Shown: piece by piece, positions 16,998 to 25,073 of the stretch
Layout of the letters: every line of letters begins with the position of its first letter
How positions within the stretch are numbered: position 1 is the first letter of the stretch
Origin: Sulfitobacter sp. F26169L
Lineage (GTDB): Bacteria; Pseudomonadota; Alphaproteobacteria; Rhodobacterales; Rhodobacteraceae
Reading direction: 5' to 3'
Length of the DNA: 64,000 bases
NCBI RefSeq assembly: GCF_026410285.1
Contig: NZ_JAPMLP010000010.1
Span: 23,228 to 87,227, forward strand
The notes under the pieces: model-generated
What the model saw: only the letters and a program-made list of their open reading frames with translations
The model's database searches: none
What the model was told of the DNA's origin: nothing
Translations under genes and position numbers: made by a program

Positions 16998-19119
16998 TAG
17001 ATTTCTCCGTTGGGTTTGATGTCTCTTCGTCAGCCCTGCGCGACAGCAGCGGGGCGGGAGTGAAAAATTCGAAACGGTCCTGCGTCTGCTTGCCCAGTTC
17101 GACAAGACGGTCACGCAGTTTTGCCAGACCAATGGTTTCGGCCAGATGCATCGGCCCCCCTGTCAGCGGCGGCCAGCCGTAACCGGCGGTCCAGACCACA
17201 TCGATATCGCCTTCGCGGTAGGCGATACCCTCTTCCATGATCTTGAAGCCTTCGTTGATCAGCGGATACAGCAGCCGGTCGCAAATCTCGGCGTCGGTGA
17301 TGTCGTTGCGGCGGCGGATGCCGAATTTGGCGGCCAGATCAGCGGCGATCCGGTTTACCTCGGGGTCTTCGACGGGTGTGCGTCCGTCATATTTGTAATA
17401 CCCTTTGCCTGCCTTCTGGCCGTTGCGCCCCAGCGCACCCAATTCGCGCACCAGCGCGCGGTAGGACGGTGTATCGGGCAGCGCGCCCTCGGCCTCGCGA
17501 CCGTCGAGCACAAAAGCGTTCACATCAATGCCCGCCATATCCATCATCCGGCAGGGGCCCATCGCCATGCCGAACCCTTCCAGCGCAGCGTCCAGTTGGG
17601 CGGGAGTGGCCCCTTCCATCAGCAGATAGTCCATCTCGCGCAGGTAGCTTTCCAGCATCCGGTTGCCGATGAAGCCATAGCAAACACCAGACACTACCGC
17701 GACCTTGTTAATCCGGCGCGCCAGCTGCATCACCGTGGCCAGCACATCAGGCGCGGTTTTTGCACCGCGCACAACCTCAAGCAGGCGCATGATATGGGCG
17801 GGGCTGAAAAAGTGCATGCCCAGCACATCCGCCGGACGCCCTGTCGCTTCTGCAATGATGTCTACATCCAGCGTGGAGGTATTGGTTGCGATGATCGCGC
17901 CCTCCTTGCAGACCTCGCCCAGCGTGGCGCAGACATCCTGTTTGATCTTCATATTCTCGAACACCGCTTCAATGACCAGATCCCGGTCGGCCATATCGGC
18001 GTAATCGGTCGAGCCGTTGAGCAGCGCCATACGCGTATCCATCTGCGCCTGTGTTATGCGGCCTTTTTCAACGTTGCTGGCATAGGTGCTGCGAATTTTC
18101 TCTATCCCGCGGTCCAGCGCATCCTGCGCGATTTCCAACAGGGTGACCGGCATGCCCGCGTTAAGAAAGTTCATCGCGATGCCGCCGCCCATGGTGCCTG
18201 CACCGATGATTCCCACGCGCTCGATCTGGCGAAGGGGCAAGTCTTTTTCCAAATTTGGAATTTTGACAGCGGCCTTTTCGGCAAAGAACAAATGGCGCAG
18301 CGCCTTTGACTGTGTGCCGTTCATCAGATCCAGAAACTCTTTGCGCTCGAATTTCAGGCCCTCTTCGAAATCCTTACCCGAGGCGGCAAATTCGATGCAG
18401 CGCGCGATCGCTTTTGGAGCCTGCGCATCCGGGGCGCGGCGCAGCACCTTTTCCAGCGCGGCTGCAATAGTTTCGGCGGCGGTGTCCGCGCCCTTCACCG
18501 GCAATGCTTTTGCGGTGGGCAATCCTTCTCCGCGCCCTGTGGCATCCAGCGCCAGCGCAATCGCGTCTTCCAGTAAATCGCCCTGCGCTACGGCGTCAAT
18601 CAACCCGTATTCTTGTGCGTCTTTCGCGCCAATCATCCGCCCGCTCAGGATTAGGTCCAGCGCCACAGCGACACCTGCCAGACGCGGGGTTCGCTGTGTT
18701 CCGCCCGCACCGGGCAGAACGCCCAGCGTCACCTCGGGGAACCCGATTTTAGCGTCTTTGGTGGCAATGCGGAAATGACACCCGAGTGCCAGTTCCATGC
18801 CACCGCCAAGCGCATGACCGTGGATCGCGGCCACCACCGGCTTGGCCATCGATTCCATAAAGGCGCAGATGTTGTTCACGTCCGGTTCGGTTACCTCACC
18901 CGAGCCAAATTCGTTAATATCCGCACCGCCGCAGAACATCTTGCCCGCGCCTGTAATGACCACGGCACCAACACCGTCATCCGCATGTGCGCGGTGAAGA
19001 CCATCGTTGATTCCCGCGCGCAACGCCTGTGACAATCCGTTCACCGGGGGGGCGTTCAGCGTGATAATCGCAACGCGGTCCCGCACCTCGTATCCTGCAC
19101 CTACGTCTGTATCAGCCAT
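16990..19119 (-). CDS. fadJ: Fused enoyl-CoA hydratase / 3-hydroxyacyl-CoA dehydrogenase, FadB/FadJ type
   Basis: The 709-residue bifunctional beta-oxidation enzyme starts with an N-terminal crotonase domain (1-190; V-V-I-T-G-A-G-K-M-F-C-G-G-A-D, then G-F-P-E-V-T-L-G-V-L-P-G-A-G-G-T near 127-141). The NAD-binding 3-hydroxyacyl-CoA dehydrogenase domain begins at about 300 (G-I-I-G-A-G-T-M-G-G-G at 303-313). Two C-terminal dimerisation domains follow. It converts 2-enoyl-CoA to 3-ketoacyl-CoA and is first in the minus-strand operon, overlapping the thiolase gene. Its promoter region is shared with the divergent ligase gene at 19243 and contains a palindromic operator candidate. FadJ or FadB naming cannot be settled from sequence alone. 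Confidence 0.93.
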   Translation of the reverse strand: MADTDVGAGYEVRDRVAIITLNAPPVNGLSQALRAGINDGLHRAHADDGVGAVVITGAGKMFCGGADINEFGSGEVTEPDVNNICAFMESMAKPVVAAIHGHALGGGMELALGCHFRIATKDAKIGFPEVTLGVLPGAGGTQRTPRLAGVAVALDLILSGRMIGAKDAQEYGLIDAVAQGDLLEDAIALALDATGRGEGLPTAKALPVKGADTAAETIAAALEKVLRRAPDAQAPKAIARCIEFAASGKDFEEGLKFERKEFLDLMNGTQSKALRHLFFAEKAAVKIPNLEKDLPLRQIERVGIIGAGTMGGGIAMNFLNAGMPVTLLEIAQDALDRGIEKIRSTYASNVEKGRITQAQMDTRMALLNGSTDYADMADRDLVIEAVFENMKIKQDVCATLGEVCKEGAIIATNTSTLDVDIIAEATGRPADVLGMHFFSPAHIMRLLEVVRGAKTAPDVLATVMQLARRINKVAVVSGVCYGFIGNRMLESYLREMDYLLMEGATPAQLDAALEGFGMAMGPCRMMDMAGIDVNAFVLDGREAEGALPDTPSYRALVRELGALGRNGQKAGKGYYKYDGRTPVEDPEVNRIAADLAAKFGIRRRNDITDAEICDRLLYPLINEGFKIMEEGIAYREGDIDVVWTAGYGWPPLTGGPMHLAETIGLAKLRDRLVELGKQTQDRFEFFTPAPLLSRRADEETSNPTEKSNA

Positions 19120-19158
19120 GTTTTGCCTCCATCGGAAAATAAAACTTTCAAGTAGATG

Positions 19159-19172
19159 CTACCACGTAGTAG
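19159..19172. promoter_or_regulatory. Palindromic operator candidate between divergent fadB-type and ligase genes
   Basis: CTACCA-CG-TAGTAG is a 14-bp inverted repeat with one mismatch. It differs from the site at 6784-6797 at only two positions and shares the layout of the one at 2160-2173. It lies 40 bases before the fadB-type start and 71 bases before the ligase start, so one bound repressor could control both directions. It is followed by AGTAATT, which also follows the AGTAG arm at 2173. Confidence 0.55.
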
Positions 19173-19242
19173 TAATTGTGTGCAACGGATATTGCTCTGC
19201 CCCCGAGGTGTTTGCGAAAACACAAGTAAGAGGACACAAAAC

Positions 19243-21003
19243 ATGACGACGCCACAGGCCGGAAAACCACGCACCCAAGCCAATGCCGATCTGGCAAATA
19301 TTCCTGAGCCACGCGGCAATCTGGCGCCGACTGACGGTTTATCGCACGTGCGCGGCCCCACATCGCCACCCCTGCTGGATGTGACCATCCCGCAGCTATT
19401 GCGCGGCACGGTTGCAAAGCACGGATCGCGCGACGCGCTTGTCTTTCCCGATCATCGGCTGACGTATGCCGAGATGGAGCAGGCAGTCGATGCGCTTGCG
19501 GCGGGGTTTCTGGCATTAGGTCTGGAGAAAGGTGACCGTCTGGGTATCTGGTCGCCCAACCGGATCGAGTGGGTGCTGACCCAGTTTGCAACGGCGCGGA
19601 TCGGTGTTGTGCTGGTCAACATAAACCCCGCATACCGGCTGGCCGAGCTTGAATATGCCCTTAATCTGGTGGGCTGCAAAGCACTGGTGCTGGCGCGGGA
19701 ATTCAAAACATCAAACTATTTACAGATGATCCGCACCCTTGCGCCGGAACTGGACGCCGCGAAGCCGGGCAAATTGCGTGCGGGGAAATTACCGGATCTG
19801 CGCCATGTCATATTGATGGGGGATGAGCAAAGCGTAAAAGGGATTTGGCCGTTTGATGGAATCCGGTCACTGGGGGGATCGCAGGAACAGGCGCGCTTAA
19901 CGACAATCGAAGGCACGCTGGCCCCTGATGATGCAATCAATATCCAGTTCACCTCCGGCACCACGGGACGGCCCAAAGGCGCGACATTGACGCATCGCAA
20001 TATCATCAACAATTCGCGTTTTACCATGGACAGGATCAGAGTCACCGAAGCCGATAAGCTGGCCTTGCCTGTGCCGCTTTATCACTGTTTCGGAATGGCG
20101 ATGGGGGTGATGGGGGCGGTCAACAAAGGGGCTGCAATGGTGTTCACGGGCGAAGCATTCGATGCTGTGAAAACGCTGGATGTCGTCGCCGCAGAGCGCT
20201 GCACGGCGCTTTACGGCGTGCCGACAATGTTTGTGCAGATGCTGCAAGAGCTGGAAGCCAAACCGCGCGATCTGTCATCGCTGCGCACGGGGATCATGGC
20301 GGGATCGCCTTGTCCGGTGAAGGTGATGAAGCAGGTCAATGATCGGATGCACATGGACGAGGTCACTATTTGCTATGGCATGACCGAAACCTCGCCCGTT
20401 TCAATGCAAAGCTTTGTCGATGATACAGTGGCCCAGCGATGCGAGACAGTCGGGCGCATTCACCCGCATCTGGAGGTCAAGATCGTGGATGAGGCTGGCC
20501 GCACGGTGCCTTTGGGCACGCAGGGAGAGCTGTGTACCAAGGGCTATTCTGTGATGAAAGGCTATTGGGCTGATCCAGAGCGCACGGATGAGACGATTCG
20601 CGATGGCTGGATGCATACCGGCGATCTGGCAGTGCTGGACGAAGCGGGATTTTGCACCATTACGGGCCGCGTAAAAGACATGATCATTCGCGGCGGCGAA
20701 AACATTTATCCACGCGAGATAGAAGAGTTTTTGTTCACCCATCCGCAAATCAGCGAGGTGCAGGTTTTTGGCATTCCCGATGAAAAGCTGGGCGAAGTTG
20801 TCTGTGCATGGGTGGTTGCCGCACCAAACGCCAACATTGATGGCGAGGCGTTGCGCGCATTCTGCAAAGACCAGATCGCGCATTTTAAAATACCCGTCCA
20901 TTTCCGGATCGTGAACGAATTGCCGATGACAATCACCGGAAAGCCGCAGAAATTTGTCATGCGGGATATGATGATAGCGGAACTGCGCCAAAAGCTTTCC
21001 TAG
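19243..21003 (+). CDS. Acyl-CoA synthetase, AMP-binding family (ACSF2-like)
   Basis: The 586-residue ligase has P-loop F-T-S-G-T-T-G-R-P-K-G near residue 240, A5 motif Y-G-M-T-E-T-S-P-V near 385, A8 motif G-R-V-K-D-M-I-I-R-G-G-E-N-I-Y-P near 475 and the catalytic Lys in I-T-G-K-P-Q-K-F near 565. The G-E-N-I-Y-P-R-E-I-E-E-F-L block and overall length match medium/long-chain ACSF2-like enzymes. The start is the ATG at 19243 after AAGAGGA; the frame extends upstream without a ribosome site. An 83-base gap leads to the alcohol dehydrogenase gene. It is transcribed divergently from the fadB-type operon over a shared operator. Confidence 0.92.
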   Translation: MTTPQAGKPRTQANADLANIPEPRGNLAPTDGLSHVRGPTSPPLLDVTIPQLLRGTVAKHGSRDALVFPDHRLTYAEMEQAVDALAAGFLALGLEKGDRLGIWSPNRIEWVLTQFATARIGVVLVNINPAYRLAELEYALNLVGCKALVLAREFKTSNYLQMIRTLAPELDAAKPGKLRAGKLPDLRHVILMGDEQSVKGIWPFDGIRSLGGSQEQARLTTIEGTLAPDDAINIQFTSGTTGRPKGATLTHRNIINNSRFTMDRIRVTEADKLALPVPLYHCFGMAMGVMGAVNKGAAMVFTGEAFDAVKTLDVVAAERCTALYGVPTMFVQMLQELEAKPRDLSSLRTGIMAGSPCPVKVMKQVNDRMHMDEVTICYGMTETSPVSMQSFVDDTVAQRCETVGRIHPHLEVKIVDEAGRTVPLGTQGELCTKGYSVMKGYWADPERTDETIRDGWMHTGDLAVLDEAGFCTITGRVKDMIIRGGENIYPREIEEFLFTHPQISEVQVFGIPDEKLGEVVCAWVVAAPNANIDGEALRAFCKDQIAHFKIPVHFRIVNELPMTITGKPQKFVMRDMMIAELRQKLS

Positions 21004-21086
21004 TGACAGCTATTGCATAACCTTGCGTAACATCGGACCCTGCAATCTGGCGGGGACGGCGCCCCCAAGCAAAATGGAATGAACAG

Positions 21087-22241
21087 ATGACACCGTTTAC
21101 ATTCAACACTACGCCTTCAGTCCGGTTTGTACCGGACGGGCTGAACGATCTGGCTGCCAGCGTTGGCAGCTTGCTGGGACAACGTATTGTCATCGTGACG
21201 GACCGCGGGCTGGTCGCAACCGGTATCCCCGATCGTGCGGTGCAGGCGATGACACAGGCAGGCGCGCAGGTGCATCTGTTTGACAGCGTCGAAGCCGATC
21301 CGCCCGAGGCGATTATCGAGTCGGCAACGCAGATGATGCGCGACGTGGACGCCACGGGTGTGATCGGTCTGGGCGGGGGATCATCGCTTGATGTGGCCAA
21401 GCTGGCCGCTGCGTTGGCGAAAAGCGGTGCCACGCTGGCGGACAGTTACGGCATCGGCAATCTGGCTGGGGGGCGGTTGCCGCTCGTGCTGATCCCGACC
21501 ACCGCCGGAACAGGGTCCGAGGTGACGCCGATTTCGATTGTGACGACAGGTGAGAATGCAAAGATGGGGGTGGTCAGCCCTGTAATGCTGCCCGATGTCG
21601 CGCTGCTTGATCCGCTGCTCACGGTTGGCCTGCCGGCGCATGTGACGGCGGCAACGGGCATTGACGCGATGGTCCACGCGATAGAGGCGTATTGTTCGGC
21701 CAGCCCCAACAACAACCCCGTATCGCGTACCTTGGCCTGTGAGGCGCTGCGCCTGATGGGCGCGGCGTTGGAAACCGCAGTCGCAGAGCCAGACAATATC
21801 GCTGCGCGCTCGGATATGCTGCTCGGCTCATTGCTGGCGGGGCAGGCGTTTGCCAACTCTCCCGTAGCGGCGGTTCATGCGCTGGCCTATCCTATTGGCG
21901 GGCGGTTCAAGGTTCCGCACGGGCTGTCCAACGCGCTGGTTTTGCCGCATGTTCTGCGGTTCAACATCCAGACCGCACCGGATGCCTATGCGCAGATTGC
22001 ACCGCTGTTGTTCCCGCATCTGACAGGAGCGGTTGCAGATGTCGCGGCGGCGTTCTGCGACGAATTGCAGGCTCTTGCGTTGCGCTGCGGTTTGCCGGCC
22101 CGTTTGCGGGATGTGGACATCGGAAAAGATGCACTGGGGCCAATGGCTGATGATGCGATGCAACAAACCCGCCTGCTGGTGAACAACCCGCGCCCTGTCG
22201 AACGTGCAGATGCCTTCGCCATATACGAGGCCGCGTGGTGA
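21087..22241 (+). CDS. Iron-containing alcohol dehydrogenase
   Basis: The 384-residue group III alcohol dehydrogenase has the NAD(P) loop G-G-G-S-S-L-D at 96-102. Metal ligands are Asp 193, His 197, His 264 and His 278, in G-I-D-A-M-V-H-A-I-E, A-V-H-A-L-A-Y-P and V-P-H-G-L-S-N. Family members include 4-hydroxybutyrate dehydrogenases, maleylacetate reductases and lactaldehyde reductases. Next to an ACAD11/kinase pair that predicts 4-hydroxyacyl chemistry, a hydroxyacid or diol substrate is attractive, but this is inference. Its stop overlaps a possible GTG start of the thioesterase gene, so these genes are coupled. Confidence 0.92.
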   Translation: MTPFTFNTTPSVRFVPDGLNDLAASVGSLLGQRIVIVTDRGLVATGIPDRAVQAMTQAGAQVHLFDSVEADPPEAIIESATQMMRDVDATGVIGLGGGSSLDVAKLAAALAKSGATLADSYGIGNLAGGRLPLVLIPTTAGTGSEVTPISIVTTGENAKMGVVSPVMLPDVALLDPLLTVGLPAHVTAATGIDAMVHAIEAYCSASPNNNPVSRTLACEALRLMGAALETAVAEPDNIAARSDMLLGSLLAGQAFANSPVAAVHALAYPIGGRFKVPHGLSNALVLPHVLRFNIQTAPDAYAQIAPLLFPHLTGAVADVAAAFCDELQALALRCGLPARLRDVDIGKDALGPMADDAMQQTRLLVNNPRPVERADAFAIYEAAW

Positions 22242-22255
22242 GCGGGGGTGCCGGC

Positions 22256-22696
22256 ATGAACCGTGATGCTTACCCCTTGACGCGCCAGATGCAGACGCGT
22301 TGGAATGATAATGATACATTCGGGCATATGAACAATGCCGTGCATTACCAGTTCTTTGATACGATAGTGAATTGCACGCTTGACGATCTGGGCTATGCGC
22401 AGGGCGCCGATCATCCGACCCGTTTTCTTGTTGTGGAAACAGGCTGCAAATACTTTGCGGAAATGGCGTACCCCGACTCTATTACCTTGGGGCTGGGGAT
22501 CGCGCATCTGGGCAATTCTTCTGTGCGCTATGCCCTTGGCATGTTCCGCAATGATGACATGACGCCCTCTGCCGAGGGTCATTTCATTCACGTGAACGTG
22601 GACCGCATCACAAAGCGTCCCGTCGCAATCCGCGACGATCTAAAGCGGGAATTGGACGCGCTGAGATGGCAAAGCGGGCGTATGCCCGACACCTGA
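22256..22696 (+). CDS. Acyl-CoA thioesterase, 4HBT hot-dog family
   Basis: The 146-residue hot-dog protein carries the 4-hydroxybenzoyl-CoA thioesterase motif R-W-N-D-N-D-T-F-G-H-M-N-N-A-V-H-Y near residue 15, with the catalytic Asp ahead of the G-H-M-N-N turn. It hydrolyses acyl-CoA and may relieve CoA trapping in the pathway. The start at 22256 is chosen because GGGGG sits nine bases before it; an in-frame GTG at 22238 overlapping the previous stop is the alternative. An 89-base gap follows before the next dehydrogenase. Confidence 0.87.
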   Translation: MNRDAYPLTRQMQTRWNDNDTFGHMNNAVHYQFFDTIVNCTLDDLGYAQGADHPTRFLVVETGCKYFAEMAYPDSITLGLGIAHLGNSSVRYALGMFRNDDMTPSAEGHFIHVNVDRITKRPVAIRDDLKRELDALRWQSGRMPDT

Positions 22697-22785
22697 GAAA
22701 TTTGCGCAGTTGGCGTAAGCGCTGGAACACGCGCAGGATTGAAAATAGAAAACTGCCGGAATGGCAATGGGAAGGATAGCAGATC

Positions 22786-23976
22786 ATGAGCGTTTCTTTT
22801 GACAACAAGGGAATGTCCGAACGGGCTTTGGAAATAGCGGCCAAAGTCGAAACATTTGTCCGCAATACTGTTGCCCCCTATGAGCGTGATACGCGCAAGA
22901 CATCACATGGCCCCTCGGACGAACTGGCAGCAGAGCTGAAGCAGCTTGCGCGCGAAGCGGGTGTGCTGACACCCCACATCCTTGGGGACGGTGATCATCT
23001 GACCCATCGCGAAACCGCTTGCGTGCTGATCCGCACCGGTCTGTCGCCGCTTGGTCCGCTGGCGTGCAATACAGCCGCGCCCGACGAAGGCAATATGTAT
23101 CTGCTCGGGCAGGTCGGGTCGCCGGAAATGAAAGAGCGCTTCCTTGATCCGATGGTCCGTGGCGATATGCGTTCGGCGTTTTTCATGACCGAACCTGCCG
23201 AGGATGGCGGCGCAGGCTCTGATCCGATGTTGATGCAGACCACCTGCAAGATGGATGGCAACCACTGGGTGATCAACGGGCGCAAGACCTTTGCCACAGG
23301 TGCCGACGGTGCGGGCATGGGCATTGTCATGGCGAAAAGCGATGATGGCGCTTGCATGTTCCTTGTCGATCTGCCGGACCCCGCAATCCGTATCGAGCGT
23401 GTTCTGGATACCATCGACAGTTCGATGCCCGGAGGTCACGCGGTGGTCACCATCGACAACTTGCGGGTGCCTGCAACGCAGATGCTGGGCGAAAGTGGTG
23501 AGGGATTCCGCTATGCGCAGGTGCGCCTGTCACCTGCACGGCTGACCCACTGTATGCGCTGGCTGGGTGCGTGTATCCGCGCCAACGAAATCGCCACCGA
23601 TTATGCAAACCGCCGGATAGCCTTTGGCAAGCCGCTGGTCGATCACGAAGGTGTCGGTTTTATGCTGGCCGAAAACCTGATTGATCTCAAACAGGCCGAA
23701 CTGATGGTGTATTGGTGTGCGGATGTGCTGGACACAGGCGTGCTGGGAACGGCAGAAAGTTCCATGGCGAAGGTTGCCGTATCCGAAGCGCTGATGCGGG
23801 TCGCTGATCGCTGTGTGCAGTGCATGGGCGGGCAGGGTGTTTCCGGTGATACAATCGTTGAACAGGTGTTCCGTGAAATCCGTGCGTTCCGTATTTATGA
23901 CGGCCCGACCGAAGTGCATAAATGGTCGCTTGCCAAAAAGATCAAACGCGACTGGAAAAAGGCGCAAGAAGCATGA
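22786..23976 (+). CDS. Acyl-CoA dehydrogenase, ACAD10/ACAD11-like
   Basis: The 396-residue dehydrogenase has the FAD-side motif F-F-M-T-E-P-A-E-D-G-G-A-G-S-D near residue 128. The C-terminal half (A-R-L-T-H-C-M-R-W-L-G, R-I-A-F-G-K-P-L, M-G-G-Q-G-V-S, and finally R-I-Y-D-G-P-T-E-V-H-K) matches the dehydrogenase half of eukaryotic ACAD10/ACAD11. The catalytic Glu position of ordinary enzymes reads Y-D-G-P here, as in that family. It overlaps the following kinase gene as ATGA. In the ACAD11 pathway the kinase phosphorylates a 4-hydroxyacyl-CoA and the dehydrogenase-fold partner removes the phosphate to yield an enoyl-CoA. AAGGA precedes the ATG. Confidence 0.92.
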   Translation: MSVSFDNKGMSERALEIAAKVETFVRNTVAPYERDTRKTSHGPSDELAAELKQLAREAGVLTPHILGDGDHLTHRETACVLIRTGLSPLGPLACNTAAPDEGNMYLLGQVGSPEMKERFLDPMVRGDMRSAFFMTEPAEDGGAGSDPMLMQTTCKMDGNHWVINGRKTFATGADGAGMGIVMAKSDDGACMFLVDLPDPAIRIERVLDTIDSSMPGGHAVVTIDNLRVPATQMLGESGEGFRYAQVRLSPARLTHCMRWLGACIRANEIATDYANRRIAFGKPLVDHEGVGFMLAENLIDLKQAELMVYWCADVLDTGVLGTAESSMAKVAVSEALMRVADRCVQCMGGQGVSGDTIVEQVFREIRAFRIYDGPTEVHKWSLAKKIKRDWKKAQEA

Positions 23977-25043
23977 GTGGCGCGACCGCCGCTGAATCAA
24001 ATACCGGCGTTATTCCTGTAAGAGAAGGGTTCGGCTTTGACGTTGCTGCGTTGGAAATTTGGATGCGGGAGAACGTTGAGGGCTTTGAGGGCCCTTGCGA
24101 AGTGTTCCAGTTCAAGGGCGGGCAATCCAATCCAACCTATAAAATTGTAGCGCCCGGCGGCTCTTATGTGCTGCGGCGCAAACCACCCGGCCAACTTGCC
24201 AAAGGCGCGCATGCGGTTGACCGCGAAGCGCGTGTTCTAAGCGCCCTCGGCAAACAGGGGTTTCCGGTTGCACGAGTCTACGGGCTTTGTACCGATGACA
24301 GCGTGATCGGCAGCTGGTTTTTTGTGATGGACATGGTTGAGGGGCGGATTTTCTGGGATGCGACCCTGCCGGAAGTACCGGCACCGCAACGCGCCGCCTA
24401 TTTCGCCGAGATGAACCGCGTGCTTGCGCAGCTACACAGCATTGATCCCGATGCAGCGGGTCTGGGTGATTACGGCAGGAAGAGCAATTACATCGAACGC
24501 CAGATCGCGCATTGGACAAAAAGCTATCTTGCCGATGCGGATGCAGGCCGTGATGCGGGTATGGACCGTCTGCTGTCTTGGCTGCCGGGCGCAGTTCCCG
24601 ATGGCGATGACTGCACGATCGTGCATGGTGATTTCCGCTGTGACAACCTGATCTTCCATCCGAGCGAGCCGACCATTCTGGCGGTCCTCGACTGGGAGCT
24701 TTCCACGCTGGGCCATCCGCTTGCCGATTTTGCCTATCACGCGATGATGTACCGCGTCCCGCCTGATATTGTTGCCGGTCTGGGCAATGTCGATCCGGCG
24801 CAGTTTTCACTGCCGAGCGAGGCGGACTACATCGCGCAATATTGCAAGAACACAGGCCGCGACAGCATCCCTAACTACGAGTTCTACATCGCTTTCAATT
24901 TCTTCCGGCTGGCTGCGATCTTTCACGGGATCAAGGGGCGGGTTGCGCGCGGGCAGGCATCTTCGGCACATGCGGCAGATCGCGCGGCGGCGTTTCCACG
25001 CCTTGTGTCACTGGCGCTTGATGCGATGGAGGCATGCCGCTGA
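23973..25043 (+). CDS. Aminoglycoside-phosphotransferase-fold kinase, ACAD10/11 N-terminal-like
   Basis: The 356-residue kinase of the APH fold has G-G-Q-S-N-P-T-Y-K at 49-57 at the nucleotide loop, the ATP-anchoring Lys in L-R-R-K-P-P-G near 70, the catalytic motif H-G-D-F-R-C-D-N at 218-225 and the metal motif D-W-E at 240-242, followed by L-S-T-L-G-H-P-L-A-D. This last block is diagnostic of the kinase half of ACAD10/ACAD11 rather than of drug-resistance kinases. The start overlaps the dehydrogenase stop by four bases. The expected role is phosphorylation of the hydroxyl of a 4-hydroxyacyl-CoA. It ends 20 bases before the convergent LacI gene. Confidence 0.9.
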   Translation: MSGATAAESNTGVIPVREGFGFDVAALEIWMRENVEGFEGPCEVFQFKGGQSNPTYKIVAPGGSYVLRRKPPGQLAKGAHAVDREARVLSALGKQGFPVARVYGLCTDDSVIGSWFFVMDMVEGRIFWDATLPEVPAPQRAAYFAEMNRVLAQLHSIDPDAAGLGDYGRKSNYIERQIAHWTKSYLADADAGRDAGMDRLLSWLPGAVPDGDDCTIVHGDFRCDNLIFHPSEPTILAVLDWELSTLGHPLADFAYHAMMYRVPPDIVAGLGNVDPAQFSLPSEADYIAQYCKNTGRDSIPNYEFYIAFNFFRLAAIFHGIKGRVARGQASSAHAADRAAAFPRLVSLALDAMEACR

Positions 25044-25057
25044 TCGCTGCTGCATCT

Positions 25058-25073
25058 CCCCGCTCAGGCGGGG
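25058..25073. terminator. Short GC hairpin between convergent genes
   Basis: CCCCGC-TCAG-GCGGGG forms a 6-base stem in the gap between the kinase stop and the LacI stop codon. It lacks a T-run, so its role as a shared terminator is only suggested by position. Confidence 0.3.

Noticed and set aside
22786..25043. Full levulinate (lva) operon
   Set aside because: Kinase and dehydrogenase halves match in type, but no partner resembling the small LvaB protein or the LvaD reductase is visible nearby, so only the 4-hydroxyacyl step is claimed.
23973..25043. Antibiotic-resistance aminoglycoside kinase
   Set aside because: The fold is shared, but the D-W-E-L-S-T-L-G-H-P-L-A-D block and overlap with an acyl-CoA dehydrogenase gene point to the ACAD10/11 kinase group.
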